Source: CAIOSQ01 sp041178225 (GTDB lineage: Bacteria > Pseudomonadota > Alphaproteobacteria > CACIAM-22H2). Taken from it: a DNA stretch of 64,000 bases. The notes beneath the pieces were generated by a model, which was not told the DNA's origin, did no database searches, and was given only the letters and a program-made list of their open reading frames with translations. Position numbers and translations under genes: made by a program. The stretch is taken from positions 3,642 to 67,641 of the forward strand of contig JBEGVV010000258.1 in the NCBI GenBank assembly GCA_041178225.1, in the 5' to 3' direction. Positions within the stretch are counted from its first letter, which is position 1. The number at the start of each line of letters is the position of its first letter. This document shows positions 41,363 through 50,343 of this stretch, one piece after another.

Positions 41363-43519
41363 ATGAGCGACCCTGCGGCCATCGAGACGCCCCCCTCCCA
41401 GCACGCGCCAGCGCGCGCGCGGCAGGCGACCGATGCACCACCGCCCGCGCCGCACGCCGCGCCCGCGGCCGGCATCGGCGGCCACGAGGCCGACGACCCG
41501 CTCCTCGCCTGCCTCGCGCTCATGACCGCGCTGCTGGGCAGGCCGACCAGCCTCGAGACGCTGCGCTCCGGGCTTCCCCTCCACGCCGACAAGGCGCCGC
41601 CCGCGCTCTTCGTGCGGGCAGCCGAACGTGCTGGGTTCGCCGCGCGCGCGACGCGCAGGAAGCACGTCGTCGACATACCGCAGGTCAACATGCCCTGCGT
41701 CCTCGCGCTCAAGGACGGCTCGGCCTGCGTGCTGCTCTCGATCCGCCGCGGCGACGCGGAGATCATGGTCCCCGAGACCGGCGGCCGGCAGCACGTCGGC
41801 GTCGCGACGCTGCAGGAACTCTTCTCCGGGCAAACGCTCTTCGTGCGGCTGCCGCACGAGCCCGACGCGCGGTCGGGGCACCTGCCCGTGCGCCGGCAGG
41901 ATCGCTGGTTCTGGAGCGCGATCGCGGATCTCTGGCCGGTCTACGGCCACGTCTTCGTCGCCGCGGTCGCGATCAACCTGCTCGGCCTCGCCGCGTCGAT
42001 CTACTCCATGAACGTCTACGACCGCGTCGTCCCGAACAACGCGATGGAGACGCTCTGGGTGCTGACCATCGGCGTCGTCGTGGTCTACGTCTTCGACTTC
42101 CTGCTGCGCACCGCGCGGGCCTATTTCGTCGACGCGGCCGGCAAGGGCGCGGACGCCGTCATCGCCTCGCGCCTCGTCGAGCAGGTGCTGTCGATGCGCC
42201 TGGAGGCTCGCCCGGCCTCGACCGGCGCCCTCGCCAGCAACCTCCGCGAATACGAGTCGCTGCGCGAGTTCTTCACCTCGGCGACGCTGGTCACGCTCGT
42301 CGACCTCCCCTTCGTCGCCATCTTCGTCGCCGTGGCCTGGGCGATCGCCGGCCCGGTCGCCTACGTGCCGCTCGTCGCGCTGCCGGTCGTACTCGTCGTC
42401 GGGCTGCTGCTGCAGGTGCCGCTCTCCGCCGCGGTCTCGCGCAACCAGGCCGAATCCGCGCAGAAGCACGCGATCCTCGTCGAGGCGATCGAGGGGCTGG
42501 AGAGCCTGAAGGTCGCGCGCGCCGAGGGCCGGACGCAGAAGCTGTGGGAGCGCTTCGTCGCCGCCTCCGCGCGCTCGGCGATGGCGACGCGCGTGCTCTC
42601 CACCTTCGCGATCAACTTCACCGCCTTCGCGACCTCGCTCGCCAGCGCGCTCGTCATCTTCCTCGGCGTGCACGAGATCGCCGCCGGCCGGATGACGATG
42701 GGCGCGCTCATCGCGGTGTCGATCCTCACGGGCCGCGCCATGGCGCCGCTCGGCCAGGTCGCGGCCCTGATCGTGCGCGTCAACCAGTCCATGGCGGCGC
42801 TCTCCGCGCTCGACCGCCTGATGAAGGCGCCGCGCGAGCGCGACCCGAGCGAGAGCTACGTCGCGCGGCCCTCGCTGCGCGGGCAGATCGAGCTGCGCGA
42901 CGTCAGCTTCGCCTACCCGCAGTCCGGCGCGCCCGGCGGCGGCAGCGCCGTGGCGGCGATCAGCGGCGTGTCGATCTTCGTCGCGCCGGGCGAGCGCGTG
43001 GGAATCGTCGGGCGCGTCGGGTCCGGCAAGAGCACCCTCGCCCGCCTGATCACCGGCCTCTACCAGCCGACGCAGGGATCCGTGCTTGTCGACGGGACCG
43101 ACATCCGGCAGGTCGATCCCGCAGAGCTGCGACGACAGGTCGGCTACGTGCCGCAGGACGCGCACCTCGTCTTCGGCTCGGTGAAGGAGAACATCCTCAT
43201 CGGCTCCCCCTTCGCCGACGACGCGGCGCTGCTGCGCGCCGCGACGATCGCCGGCGTCGACGACTTCGTGCGCTCGCGCCCCCAGGGCTACGACATGCCG
43301 GTAGGCGAGCAGGGCCGCTACCTCTCGGGAGGCCAGCGCGCGGCCGTCACGATCGCGCGCGCCCTCGTCTCCAACCCGCCGATCCTGCTTCTGGACGAGC
43401 CCAGCGGCGCGATGGACTCGACCTCGGAGCAGCGCCTCAAGGCACGCCTGTCGGAGATCCTCGCCGGAAGGACGCTGCTCCTCGTCACGCATCGCGGATC
43501 GATGCTGTCGATGGTCTAG
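41363..43519 (+). CDS. Type I secretion ABC transporter (LssB/LapB-like), C-terminus cut by an in-frame TAG
   Basis: Residues 1-718 hold a degenerate C39-peptidase-like domain (about 40-165, no catalytic Cys motif), a six-helix membrane domain (about 190-470) and the nucleotide-binding domain: Walker A GRVGSGKST (550-558), LSGGQ (654-658), Walker B ILLLDEP and the H-loop His710. A TAG at 43517-43519 stops translation. The same frame continues for 36 more codons with RLVVMDQGRIVADG, the normal end of this family, and its TGA overlaps the next gene as ATGA. All ATP-handling motifs lie before the TAG, so activity may be reduced rather than absent. Sequencing error is possible. Confidence 0.9.
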   Translation: MSDPAAIETPPSQHAPARARQATDAPPPAPHAAPAAGIGGHEADDPLLACLALMTALLGRPTSLETLRSGLPLHADKAPPALFVRAAERAGFAARATRRKHVVDIPQVNMPCVLALKDGSACVLLSIRRGDAEIMVPETGGRQHVGVATLQELFSGQTLFVRLPHEPDARSGHLPVRRQDRWFWSAIADLWPVYGHVFVAAVAINLLGLAASIYSMNVYDRVVPNNAMETLWVLTIGVVVVYVFDFLLRTARAYFVDAAGKGADAVIASRLVEQVLSMRLEARPASTGALASNLREYESLREFFTSATLVTLVDLPFVAIFVAVAWAIAGPVAYVPLVALPVVLVVGLLLQVPLSAAVSRNQAESAQKHAILVEAIEGLESLKVARAEGRTQKLWERFVAASARSAMATRVLSTFAINFTAFATSLASALVIFLGVHEIAAGRMTMGALIAVSILTGRAMAPLGQVAALIVRVNQSMAALSALDRLMKAPRERDPSESYVARPSLRGQIELRDVSFAYPQSGAPGGGSAVAAISGVSIFVAPGERVGIVGRVGSGKSTLARLITGLYQPTQGSVLVDGTDIRQVDPAELRRQVGYVPQDAHLVFGSVKENILIGSPFADDAALLRAATIAGVDDFVRSRPQGYDMPVGEQGRYLSGGQRAAVTIARALVSNPPILLLDEPSGAMDSTSEQRLKARLSEILAGRTLLLVTHRGSMLSMV

Positions 43520-43630
43520 CGGCTGGTGGTCATGGACCAGGGCCGCATCGTGGCAGACGGGCCGCGCGACCGGATCATCGCCGAGCTCCAGGCCGGCGCG
43601 ATCCGCGGCAGCGCGAAGGGCATGCCATGA
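43520..43630 (+). pseudogene. Severed C-terminal 36 codons of the secretion ABC transporter
   Basis: This in-frame continuation after the TAG encodes RLVVMDQGRIVADG and then ends at a TGA at 43628-43630 that overlaps the HlyD gene ATG (43627). In homologues the residue at the TAG is normally Asp or Glu (pattern LVDRLVVMD); GAG to TAG is a one-base change. The preserved coding and coupling geometry argue that the nonsense change is recent or is a base-calling error. Confidence 0.75.
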
Positions 43631-44955
43631 CGGCCCGGCGCAGGATCGTCGAGGCGGACTTCGCGCCCGAGGGCGCGCTCGCGGCCCAGTCGGGCATCCG
43701 CCGCCTCGGCTGGATCGTCTCCTTCCTCGTCGTGTCCTTCCTCGGCGGCTTCATCTACTGGGCCTCGGTGGCGGCGCTCGACGAGGTGACGCGCGGCGAT
43801 GGACGCGTCATCCCCTCGCAGCGCGTGCAGGTCATCCAGAACCTCGAGGGCGGCATCGTCTCGGAGATCCTCGTGCGCGAGGGCCAGATCGTCGAGCGCG
43901 ACAGCGTGCTCGTGCGCATCGCGAACACCGCGGCGGAGGCCGACCTGCAGGGCAACCGCGCGCAGTCCCATGCGCTGCGCGGCGCCATCGCGCGGCTGGA
44001 GGCCGAGCTCCAGGGCGCTGGCGCGCTAGAGTTCCCCGCCTCGCTCGTCGCCGACGCGCCCGACATCGTCGCCGCGGAGCGCAGGCTGGCCGAGGCGCGG
44101 CGCGACCAGCTCGAGGCGCAGGTGGCGGTCATGCGCGAGCAGGGCGACCAGCGGCGCAGCGAGATCGTCGAGCTCGAGGCCCGCATCGTCGCGCTCGAGC
44201 GTTCCCGCGCCCTCGCCCAGCAGGAGCTCGGCATCGTCGAGCCGCTGATACGCTCGGGCTCCGGCTCGCGCATCGAGCTCGTGCGAATCCAGCAGCGCGT
44301 CAACGACATCCAGACGCAGATCACCGCCGCCGAGCTTGCCCTCCCGCGGGCGCGCAACGCGCATGCCGAGGTCCTCCGGCGCATCGACGAGCGGCGCGCG
44401 ACCTTCCGCTCGGAGGCCAGCACCGACCTCAACCAGCGCCGCGCGCAGCTTGCGGCGCTGACCGAGAAGCTGCAGGCCGACCGCGACCGCGTCACGCGCA
44501 CCGAGGTGCGCTCGCCCGTGCGCGGGACGATCAAGGACATGAAGGTCTCCACGGTCGGCGGCGTCATCCGCCCCGGCCAGGACATCCTCGAGATCGTGCC
44601 GCTCGAGGACACGCTGCTCGTCGAGGCGCAGCTGCGCCCCGCCGACATCGCCTTCGTGCGGCCCGGGCAGCCCGCGGTCGTGAAGGTGACGGCCTACGAC
44701 TTCTCGATCTTCGGGGGGCTGGAGGCCGAGCTCGAGCAGATCAGCGCCGACACGATCCAGGACGAGCGGGGCGAGCGCTGGTTCCGCGTCAGGCTGCGCA
44801 CGCAGAAGGCACATCTCGGGACGGAGGAGAAGCCCCTCCCGATCATCCCCGGCATGACCGCGGGGGTGGAGATCCTCACCGGCCGCAAGACGGTCCTCGA
44901 CTACCTCATGAAGCCCATCCTTCGGGCGAGGGATCGCGCGCTGCGCGAACGCTGA
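43627..44955 (+). CDS. HlyD-family type I secretion periplasmic adaptor
   Basis: The 442-residue membrane-fusion protein has a short cytoplasmic N-terminus, one membrane helix (about 27-48), the lipoyl/barrel motif VIQNLEGGIVSEILVREGQIV, a long coiled coil (about 100-290) and the C-terminal barrel region RSPVRGTIKDMKVSTVGGVI and PGMTAGVEILTGRKTVLDYLMKPI. It bridges the ABC transporter to the TolC-type channel. Its ATG overlaps the end of the uninterrupted ABC frame by four bases. Confidence 0.95.
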   Translation: MTARRRIVEADFAPEGALAAQSGIRRLGWIVSFLVVSFLGGFIYWASVAALDEVTRGDGRVIPSQRVQVIQNLEGGIVSEILVREGQIVERDSVLVRIANTAAEADLQGNRAQSHALRGAIARLEAELQGAGALEFPASLVADAPDIVAAERRLAEARRDQLEAQVAVMREQGDQRRSEIVELEARIVALERSRALAQQELGIVEPLIRSGSGSRIELVRIQQRVNDIQTQITAAELALPRARNAHAEVLRRIDERRATFRSEASTDLNQRRAQLAALTEKLQADRDRVTRTEVRSPVRGTIKDMKVSTVGGVIRPGQDILEIVPLEDTLLVEAQLRPADIAFVRPGQPAVVKVTAYDFSIFGGLEAELEQISADTIQDERGERWFRVRLRTQKAHLGTEEKPLPIIPGMTAGVEILTGRKTVLDYLMKPILRARDRALRER

Positions 44956-44956
44956 G

Positions 44957-45310
44957 ATGCCCTACGTCGAACGCGATTCCGTCGGGCGCATCGCCGCCCT
45001 GAGCGAGAAGCCGACCGGCCGCGCGCTCGAGTTCCTCGACGACGGCTCGCCGGAGCTGCGCCACTTCCTCTCGCGCACGAGGCCGCAGGCCGATCCGCGC
45101 CAGTCCCAGGAGGCGCTCGACTCGCTGCGCTCGAGCGACGCGGAGCTGGTGCGCGTGGTGGAGGACCTGATCGAGCTCCTGGTGCACAAGCGCACGATCG
45201 CGATCGAGGAACTGCCCGTGCCGGTGCGCCGCAAGATGGAGGCGCGCGCGCGTCTGCGCGAGCGCTATCGCGCGAACCCGCTGCTGCGCTTCGACGACGA
45301 CACGATCTGA
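44957..45310 (+). CDS. Small acidic protein following the secretion operon
   Basis: The 117-residue protein begins one base after the HlyD stop, so it belongs to the secretion operon. It has MPYVERDSVGRIAAL at the N-terminus and SLRSSDAELVRVVEDLIELLVHK in the middle, a pattern I recall from short proteins widely misnamed tryptophan synthase beta-like. No enzyme motif is present. It is soluble by composition. It may regulate or assist secretion; this is inferred only from position. Confidence 0.7.
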   Translation: MPYVERDSVGRIAALSEKPTGRALEFLDDGSPELRHFLSRTRPQADPRQSQEALDSLRSSDAELVRVVEDLIELLVHKRTIAIEELPVPVRRKMEARARLRERYRANPLLRFDDDTI

Positions 45311-45316
45311 GCGCGC

Positions 45317-46945
45317 TCAGCCGGCGCGCGCCCCGGCCTCGCCGCGCAGGAACGAGGCCGCCTGCTCCGCGATCATGATCACCGTCGCGTGCGTGTTCGT
45401 GCTGGTGATCGACGGCATGATCGAGGCATCGACCACGCGCACGCCGCGCAGGCCGCGCACGCGCAGCGCCTCGTCGACCACGGCGTCCTCGCCGCGTCCC
45501 ATCCGGCATGTCCCGACCGGGTGGTAGACGGTGTCGGCGTTGCGACGGATCCAGGCCTCGATCTCCGCCGCGGTGCGCACGTCCGGCCCGGGCGCGAGCT
45601 CGCGCCCGCGCCACGGGTCGAAGGCGGCCTGCGCGAAGACGTCGCGCAGCATCTCGATCGCGCGGCGCAGCACCAGCATGTCCTTCCGGGCCGACAGGCA
45701 GTTCGGCCGGATCGCCGGCGCCGCGAAGGGATCCGCGCTCGCGAGCTTGATCTCGCCGCGGCTCTCGGGCCGCATCTGGTAGGCGTTGGCGAAGAAGGCG
45801 TGGCCGTCGTGCCGCTTCGGCGGCAGGCGCAGGCCCGGAAGGCGCAGCGTCGCCGTCGACAGCCCGGGCAGGAAGTGGCTCTGGATGTCGGGCGCGTCGA
45901 GCGCGGGATCGGAGCGCAGGTAGGCGCCGCTCTCGAGCGGGAAGCGCGTCATCGGGCCCTTGCGGAACAGCAGCGCCTGCAGGAAGGCGAGGCCCGCGCG
46001 GTCGATGCGCGTAAGCCCGTGCAGCGTCACGGGCTGCGTGCAGGCATGCTCCACGCGAACGAGGACGTGGTCCTGCAGGTTCATGCCGACGCCCGGCAGG
46101 TCCGCGACCACGTCGATCCCGAGCCGGCGCAGCTCGTCCGCCCTGCCGATCCCGGAGAGCATCAGCAGTTGCGGGGAATTGACCGTGCCACCGCAGAGCA
46201 GCACCTCGCCCTCGACGGCGAAGCGCCGGTTCGCGCCGCGCACGCTGGCCTCGACCGCCACGGCGCGGTCGCCGGCGAAGACGATGCGCGTCGCGTGGGC
46301 GCGGGTGACGACGTCGAGGTTCGGCCTGCCGCGCGCGGGATCGAGGAAGGCGCGCGCCGTGCTCCAGCGCTGTCCGCCGGAGATGTTGAAGTCGTAGCGG
46401 CCGAATCCCTCCGGCCGCGCGTTGAAGTCATGCGTCGCCGGATGGCCGGCCTGGCGCCCCGCCTCGACGAAGACGTCCGAGAGCGGGCTGAAGGGCGGCG
46501 GCCGCGACGTGCGCAGCGGGCCCTCGCCGCCATGGTCCTCGCTGGCGCCGCCGTCATGGGCCTCCGAGCGCAGGAACAGGGGCTTCACCCTGTCCCACGA
46601 CCAGGCAGGCAGGCCGGACTGGGCCCAGCTGTCGAAGTCCATCGGCAGGCCCCGCACGTAGACCATGCCGTTGATCGACGAGGAGCCGCCGATCACCTTG
46701 CCGCGCGGCCAGAACAGGCGCCGCCCCTCCATCCCGGGCACCGGCTCGGTCTCGTAGAACCAGTTCGCGTAGCGGTTGCGCAGCAGCGTGCCCGTCATCA
46801 TCGGGATCCGGAAGACGGGGTTGCGGTCGCCGCCGCCGGCCTCGAGCACGAGGACGCGCACGGCCGGGTCCGCGCTCAGTCGCGCCGCGAGGACGCAACC
46901 CGCCGTTCCACCGCCCACGATCACGTAGTCGTAGCCCCTGTCCAT
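45317..46945 (-). CDS. GMC-family FAD-dependent oxidoreductase (choline-dehydrogenase-like)
   Basis: The 542-residue flavoenzyme has the Rossmann FAD motif YVIVGGGTAGCVLAARLS, the GMC signature RGKVIGGSSSINGMVYVRG, the second signature GGTVNSPQLLMLSGIG and the C-terminal HPVGTCRMG, which holds an active-site His and the adjacent Asn region near SITSTNTHATVIMIAE. Family members oxidise choline, alkyl alcohols or sugars. No signal peptide is visible. It is divergent from the ABC ATPase gene at 47056. A second GMC enzyme at 48595 has the same orientation. Confidence 0.92.
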   Translation of the reverse strand: MDRGYDYVIVGGGTAGCVLAARLSADPAVRVLVLEAGGGDRNPVFRIPMMTGTLLRNRYANWFYETEPVPGMEGRRLFWPRGKVIGGSSSINGMVYVRGLPMDFDSWAQSGLPAWSWDRVKPLFLRSEAHDGGASEDHGGEGPLRTSRPPPFSPLSDVFVEAGRQAGHPATHDFNARPEGFGRYDFNISGGQRWSTARAFLDPARGRPNLDVVTRAHATRIVFAGDRAVAVEASVRGANRRFAVEGEVLLCGGTVNSPQLLMLSGIGRADELRRLGIDVVADLPGVGMNLQDHVLVRVEHACTQPVTLHGLTRIDRAGLAFLQALLFRKGPMTRFPLESGAYLRSDPALDAPDIQSHFLPGLSTATLRLPGLRLPPKRHDGHAFFANAYQMRPESRGEIKLASADPFAAPAIRPNCLSARKDMLVLRRAIEMLRDVFAQAAFDPWRGRELAPGPDVRTAAEIEAWIRRNADTVYHPVGTCRMGRGEDAVVDEALRVRGLRGVRVVDASIMPSITSTNTHATVIMIAEQAASFLRGEAGARAG

Positions 46946-47055
46946 CGCCCATCCCCGCCATCGATCCCGGTGCTGTCCCGCGCCGCCGGAACCGCTATAT
47001 CAGGAACGCCCGCGATGCCAACCCCGGCGGCGCCAGGCGACGAGGCCCCGACCGC

Positions 47056-47826
47056 ATGCATGTCGAGATCACGAAGGCCACGAAGAGCTTCGCCGCGCGC
47101 GGTCGCGTCGTCGAGGCGCTGCGAGAGGTCTCGCTCGGCGTCGGGCGCGGCGAGTTCGTCGCGCTGGTCGGTCCGTCGGGCTGCGGGAAGTCGACCCTGC
47201 TCAACATGGTGGCGGGCCTCGCGACGCCGACGCGCGGCGCGATCCTGCATGCCGGCCGGCCGGTAGAGGGCGTCAACCGATCCGTCGGCTACATGACGCA
47301 GGCCGACGCGCTGCTGCCCTGGCGCACCGCGGAGGCGAACGTCATGCTTCCCCTGCTGCTGCGCGGGACGAAGCGCGCCGACGCGCGCGCCCGCGCCCGC
47401 GACCAGCTCGAGCGCGTCGGCCTCGCCGGCTTCCTCGACGCCTACCCGCGCGAGCTGTCCGGCGGCATGCGCAAGCGCGCGGCCCTCGCGCAACTGCTGG
47501 TCTACGAGCCAGACACGCTGCTCCTCGACGAGCCCTTCGGCGCGCTCGACGCGCAGCTCAAGCTCGTGCTGGCGCAGGAACTCGCCACGCTGCACGCCCG
47601 CACCGGCCAGACGGTGCTCTTCGTGACCCACGACCTCGGCGAGGCGATCGCGCTCGCCGACCGGGTGGTCGTCTTCTCCGGCCGGCCCGGCCGGATCAAG
47701 GCGATCGAGCGGGTGGCGCTCCCCCGGCCCCGCGACATGTTCCGCGCGCGCTTCGAGCCCGCGTTCCAGGAACTCTACGAGCGCCTCTGGGCGGCGCTCG
47801 CGCCCGAGATCGGGGCCGCGGCATGA
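47056..47826 (+). CDS. NitT/TauT-type ABC transporter ATP-binding protein
   Basis: The 256-residue ATPase has Walker A GPSGCGKST, the Q-loop near GYMTQADALLPWRT, the signature LSGGMRKRAAL and Walker B TLLLDEPFGALD with HDLGEAIALAD. The Q-loop/LLPW pattern and SGGM signature are typical of SsuB/TauB/nitrate-type importers. The stop overlaps the permease ATG (ATGA). The importer's substrate-binding protein is missing beside it. Confidence 0.93.
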   Translation: MHVEITKATKSFAARGRVVEALREVSLGVGRGEFVALVGPSGCGKSTLLNMVAGLATPTRGAILHAGRPVEGVNRSVGYMTQADALLPWRTAEANVMLPLLLRGTKRADARARARDQLERVGLAGFLDAYPRELSGGMRKRAALAQLLVYEPDTLLLDEPFGALDAQLKLVLAQELATLHARTGQTVLFVTHDLGEAIALADRVVVFSGRPGRIKAIERVALPRPRDMFRARFEPAFQELYERLWAALAPEIGAAA

Positions 47827-48635
47827 ACAGGATCGACGGGGATCCCGAGGCGCCGGTCGCGGCGCCGGACGGCGGTGCCGGCGAGGTCGCGCCGTGGGTC
47901 GTGCGTGCCGGCCAGGTCGGGCTCGGCGTGGCGCTCCTCGCCGCCTGGCAACTCGCGTCCGGCCGCCTCGTCGACCCGTTCTTCGTGAGCTCGCCGGCCG
48001 AGGTCGGGGCGCGGCTGGCGCGCTGGGCGACGGACGGCACGCTGCTCGTCCATGGCAGCTACACGCTGCGCGCGATGGTCGCGGGCTTCGTCATCGGCGC
48101 CGCGAGCGGCTTCGGCACGGGCTTCGCGCTCGGCCGCAACGACCTGCTCGCGCGCATCCTCGACCCCTACATCACGGCCATCTACTGCCTGCCGAAGATC
48201 GCGCTCGCGCCGCTCTTCCTGCTCTGGTTCGGCATCGGCATCGAATCGAAGATCGCCATGGCCGCGGCGATCGTCTTCTTCCTCGTCTTCCTGAACACAT
48301 TCGCCGGCGTTCGCGCGGTGGAGCGGATCCACCTCGACGCCGTGCGCATCATGGGCGGCGGGCGGCTCGCCGAGCTCAGGCATGTCGTCCTGCCCTCGGC
48401 CGCGGCGTGGGTGATGACGGGGCTGAAGGTCTCCGTGCCCTACGCGCTGATCGGCGCCGTGGTGAGCGAGCTCATCTCCTCCAACCGCGGCGTCGGCTTC
48501 CTGATCGGGCAGGCCAGCGGCCTGTTCGACACCGCGGGCGTGTTCGCGGGGCTGGTCGTCCTCGCGGTCGCCGGCGCGACGCTCAACGGCGTCCTCAAGT
48601 CGGCCGAGCGCCGCCTGCTGCGCTGGCGCGGATGA
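47823..48635 (+). CDS. NitT/TauT-type ABC transporter permease
   Basis: The 270-residue membrane protein has six predicted helices, the EAA loop with VRIMGGGRLAELRHVVLPSAAAW, YALIGAVVSELISSNRGVGF and LAPLFLLWFGIGIESKI, as in SsuC/TauC permeases. Its 3' end overlaps the convergent GMC gene by 41 bases (48595-48635). Substrates of this group include sulfonates, nitrate, taurine, pyrimidine-precursor and aromatic compounds. Confidence 0.92.
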   Translation: MNRIDGDPEAPVAAPDGGAGEVAPWVVRAGQVGLGVALLAAWQLASGRLVDPFFVSSPAEVGARLARWATDGTLLVHGSYTLRAMVAGFVIGAASGFGTGFALGRNDLLARILDPYITAIYCLPKIALAPLFLLWFGIGIESKIAMAAAIVFFLVFLNTFAGVRAVERIHLDAVRIMGGGRLAELRHVVLPSAAAWVMTGLKVSVPYALIGAVVSELISSNRGVGFLIGQASGLFDTAGVFAGLVVLAVAGATLNGVLKSAERRLLRWRG

Positions 48636-50343
48636 TCGCGTCGCCAAACTTCGCCGCCAGCATCATCGTCGGCAGGTTCAGGTTGGCGCGCGGCGCGGTC
48701 GGCATGACCGATGCGTCGACGACGCGGAGCCCGTCGACCCCGTGGAGGCGCGCCTGCAGCGGGTCCACCACGGCGCCCCGGTCCGAGCCCGGCCCCATGC
48801 GGCATGTCCCGCAGGGGTGCCACTGGCCGAACACGCGCGCACGGACATGCGCCTCGAGCGCCTCCTCGTCGGCGACGAGGGCGTCGAGCGACACGCCGCC
48901 AGACACGATCCTCTCCATGGCCAGGCGCCGCAGCGGCGGGAGCATGTCGAGAAGCAACGCCGCCGGGGCCGTCGCGAGGATGTTGCGCAGGCTGCGTGTC
49001 CCCAGCGCGCGCGCCACGCCGGAATAGGTCGAGGGCGACGGGCCCTCGATGCATCGCGCGAGCGGCTCGGTGCGCGCCAGCCTCGCGAGGAATCGGAACG
49101 CGTCCACGAGCCGTCGTGCATCGCGCGGGTCGGCGAGGAAGTCGAAATTGGCCAGAGGCCCGGTCGCCGGATCGGGCGATCGCAGCACGACCCGGCCCCG
49201 CGAATGGACCTTGTTGAGCCATGCGACGAGCGTGCCGGTGCGGCGTCCAACCGGATGCCAGCCGGACTTCGCGATCGCCATCATGTAGAGGTCGGATGCC
49301 GGGCTTCCCGGTAGCCCCGAACTGAAGCGCAGTGCCACGTGGTTGTGGCGGCGCGTCGTCCCTGCGAGCCGCGCCCAGGGCTTGATGAAGGCCGATATCG
49401 AGATCCCGGGATGCTCCTGCAGGTTCCGGCCGACGCCCTCGCGGTCGAGCCGCACCTCGATGCCCAGCGCCCGCAAGTCGCCGCCCGGCCCGATGCCGGA
49501 GCGCAAGAGCAGGGCCGGGGAATGGATCGCCCCCGCGCACAGCACGACCTCCGCCGCGCGCACCAGGCCCGCTGCCCGCCCATGCACGACCTCGACGCCG
49601 CAGGCACGCCGCCCCTCGAAGGCGAGGCGGCTGGCCTCCGCGCCGGCGAGGACATGCAGGTTCGGGCGCGCCCGCGTCGAGGCCCCGAGGAAGGCCATCG
49701 CCGCGGAGACCCGATGCCGCCCGTCATTGGACAGGCTCTGCGCGAACCATCCGTCGCCGAAGACGCCGTTCTGGTCGCCGATGTCGGCGTGGCCGAGCGC
49801 GTGGAGCGCATCCGCGACGGCGGTCGAGAAGCCCGGCCAGAGCGGGCGGGCGACCCTGTGGATCGGTATCGGGCCGGACGCCCCGTGGAGCGGCCCCGAG
49901 AAGTCGAGGTCGCGCTCGATCGCGCGGAAGAAGGGCAGGACGTCGTCCCAGCCCCAGCCCTCCGCGCCGAGGCCGCGCCACTCCTCGTAGTCGTCGGGCG
50001 TGCCGCGATTGGCGACCTGCCCGTTGATGCTCGAGCCGCCACCGAGCAGCCTCGCCTGCTCGTAGCGTCGCTGTGGCGGCCGCGGCGGCGCGTTGTGGCC
50101 CACCGGCGAGAAGTTCGCGGCGATGTCGGGCCAATGGTTCGCGGGATCGAACGCGGCGACGCCCGGATACATGTCGAGGATCTCCGGTGGCTCCTGCCCC
50201 GGCGGGACGTCCCTCCCGGCCTCGAGCAGGAGCACCCTGCGGGACGGATCGCGAGAGAGCGCTTCGGCCATGACGCAGCCCGCGCTGCCGCCACCGACCA
50301 CGACGAAGTCCCAGCGTGCCCCGAGCACCTCGGCGAGGCTCAT
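48595..50343 (-). CDS. GMC-family FAD-dependent oxidoreductase (second)
   Basis: A 582-residue GMC enzyme: FVVVGGGSAGCVMAEAL (FAD motif), EQARLLGGGSSINGQVANRG, CAGAIHSPALLLRSGIGPG and the C-terminal HPCGTCRMGPG, with the active-site His and NLNLPTMMLAA. The ATG at 50343 overlaps the stop of the sugar-type permease (ATGA), so this enzyme is the last gene of the ABC importer operon and probably oxidises the imported alcohol or sugar, or a product of the dehydratase at 53488. It overlaps the convergent ABC permease gene by 41 bases. Confidence 0.92.
   Translation of the reverse strand: MSLAEVLGARWDFVVVGGGSAGCVMAEALSRDPSRRVLLLEAGRDVPPGQEPPEILDMYPGVAAFDPANHWPDIAANFSPVGHNAPPRPPQRRYEQARLLGGGSSINGQVANRGTPDDYEEWRGLGAEGWGWDDVLPFFRAIERDLDFSGPLHGASGPIPIHRVARPLWPGFSTAVADALHALGHADIGDQNGVFGDGWFAQSLSNDGRHRVSAAMAFLGASTRARPNLHVLAGAEASRLAFEGRRACGVEVVHGRAAGLVRAAEVVLCAGAIHSPALLLRSGIGPGGDLRALGIEVRLDREGVGRNLQEHPGISISAFIKPWARLAGTTRRHNHVALRFSSGLPGSPASDLYMMAIAKSGWHPVGRRTGTLVAWLNKVHSRGRVVLRSPDPATGPLANFDFLADPRDARRLVDAFRFLARLARTEPLARCIEGPSPSTYSGVARALGTRSLRNILATAPAALLLDMLPPLRRLAMERIVSGGVSLDALVADEEALEAHVRARVFGQWHPCGTCRMGPGSDRGAVVDPLQARLHGVDGLRVVDASVMPTAPRANLNLPTMMLAAKFGDAIIRASAAGGARPT

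Noticed and set aside
43517..43519. Pyrrolysine or other recoded amber codon
   Set aside because: No PylS/PylT genes or read-through signal are visible. The codon position normally holds an acidic residue, so mutation or sequencing error is simpler.
44957..45310. Tryptophan synthase beta-like enzyme
   Set aside because: The name circulates for this small family, but 117 residues lack any PLP-binding motif.
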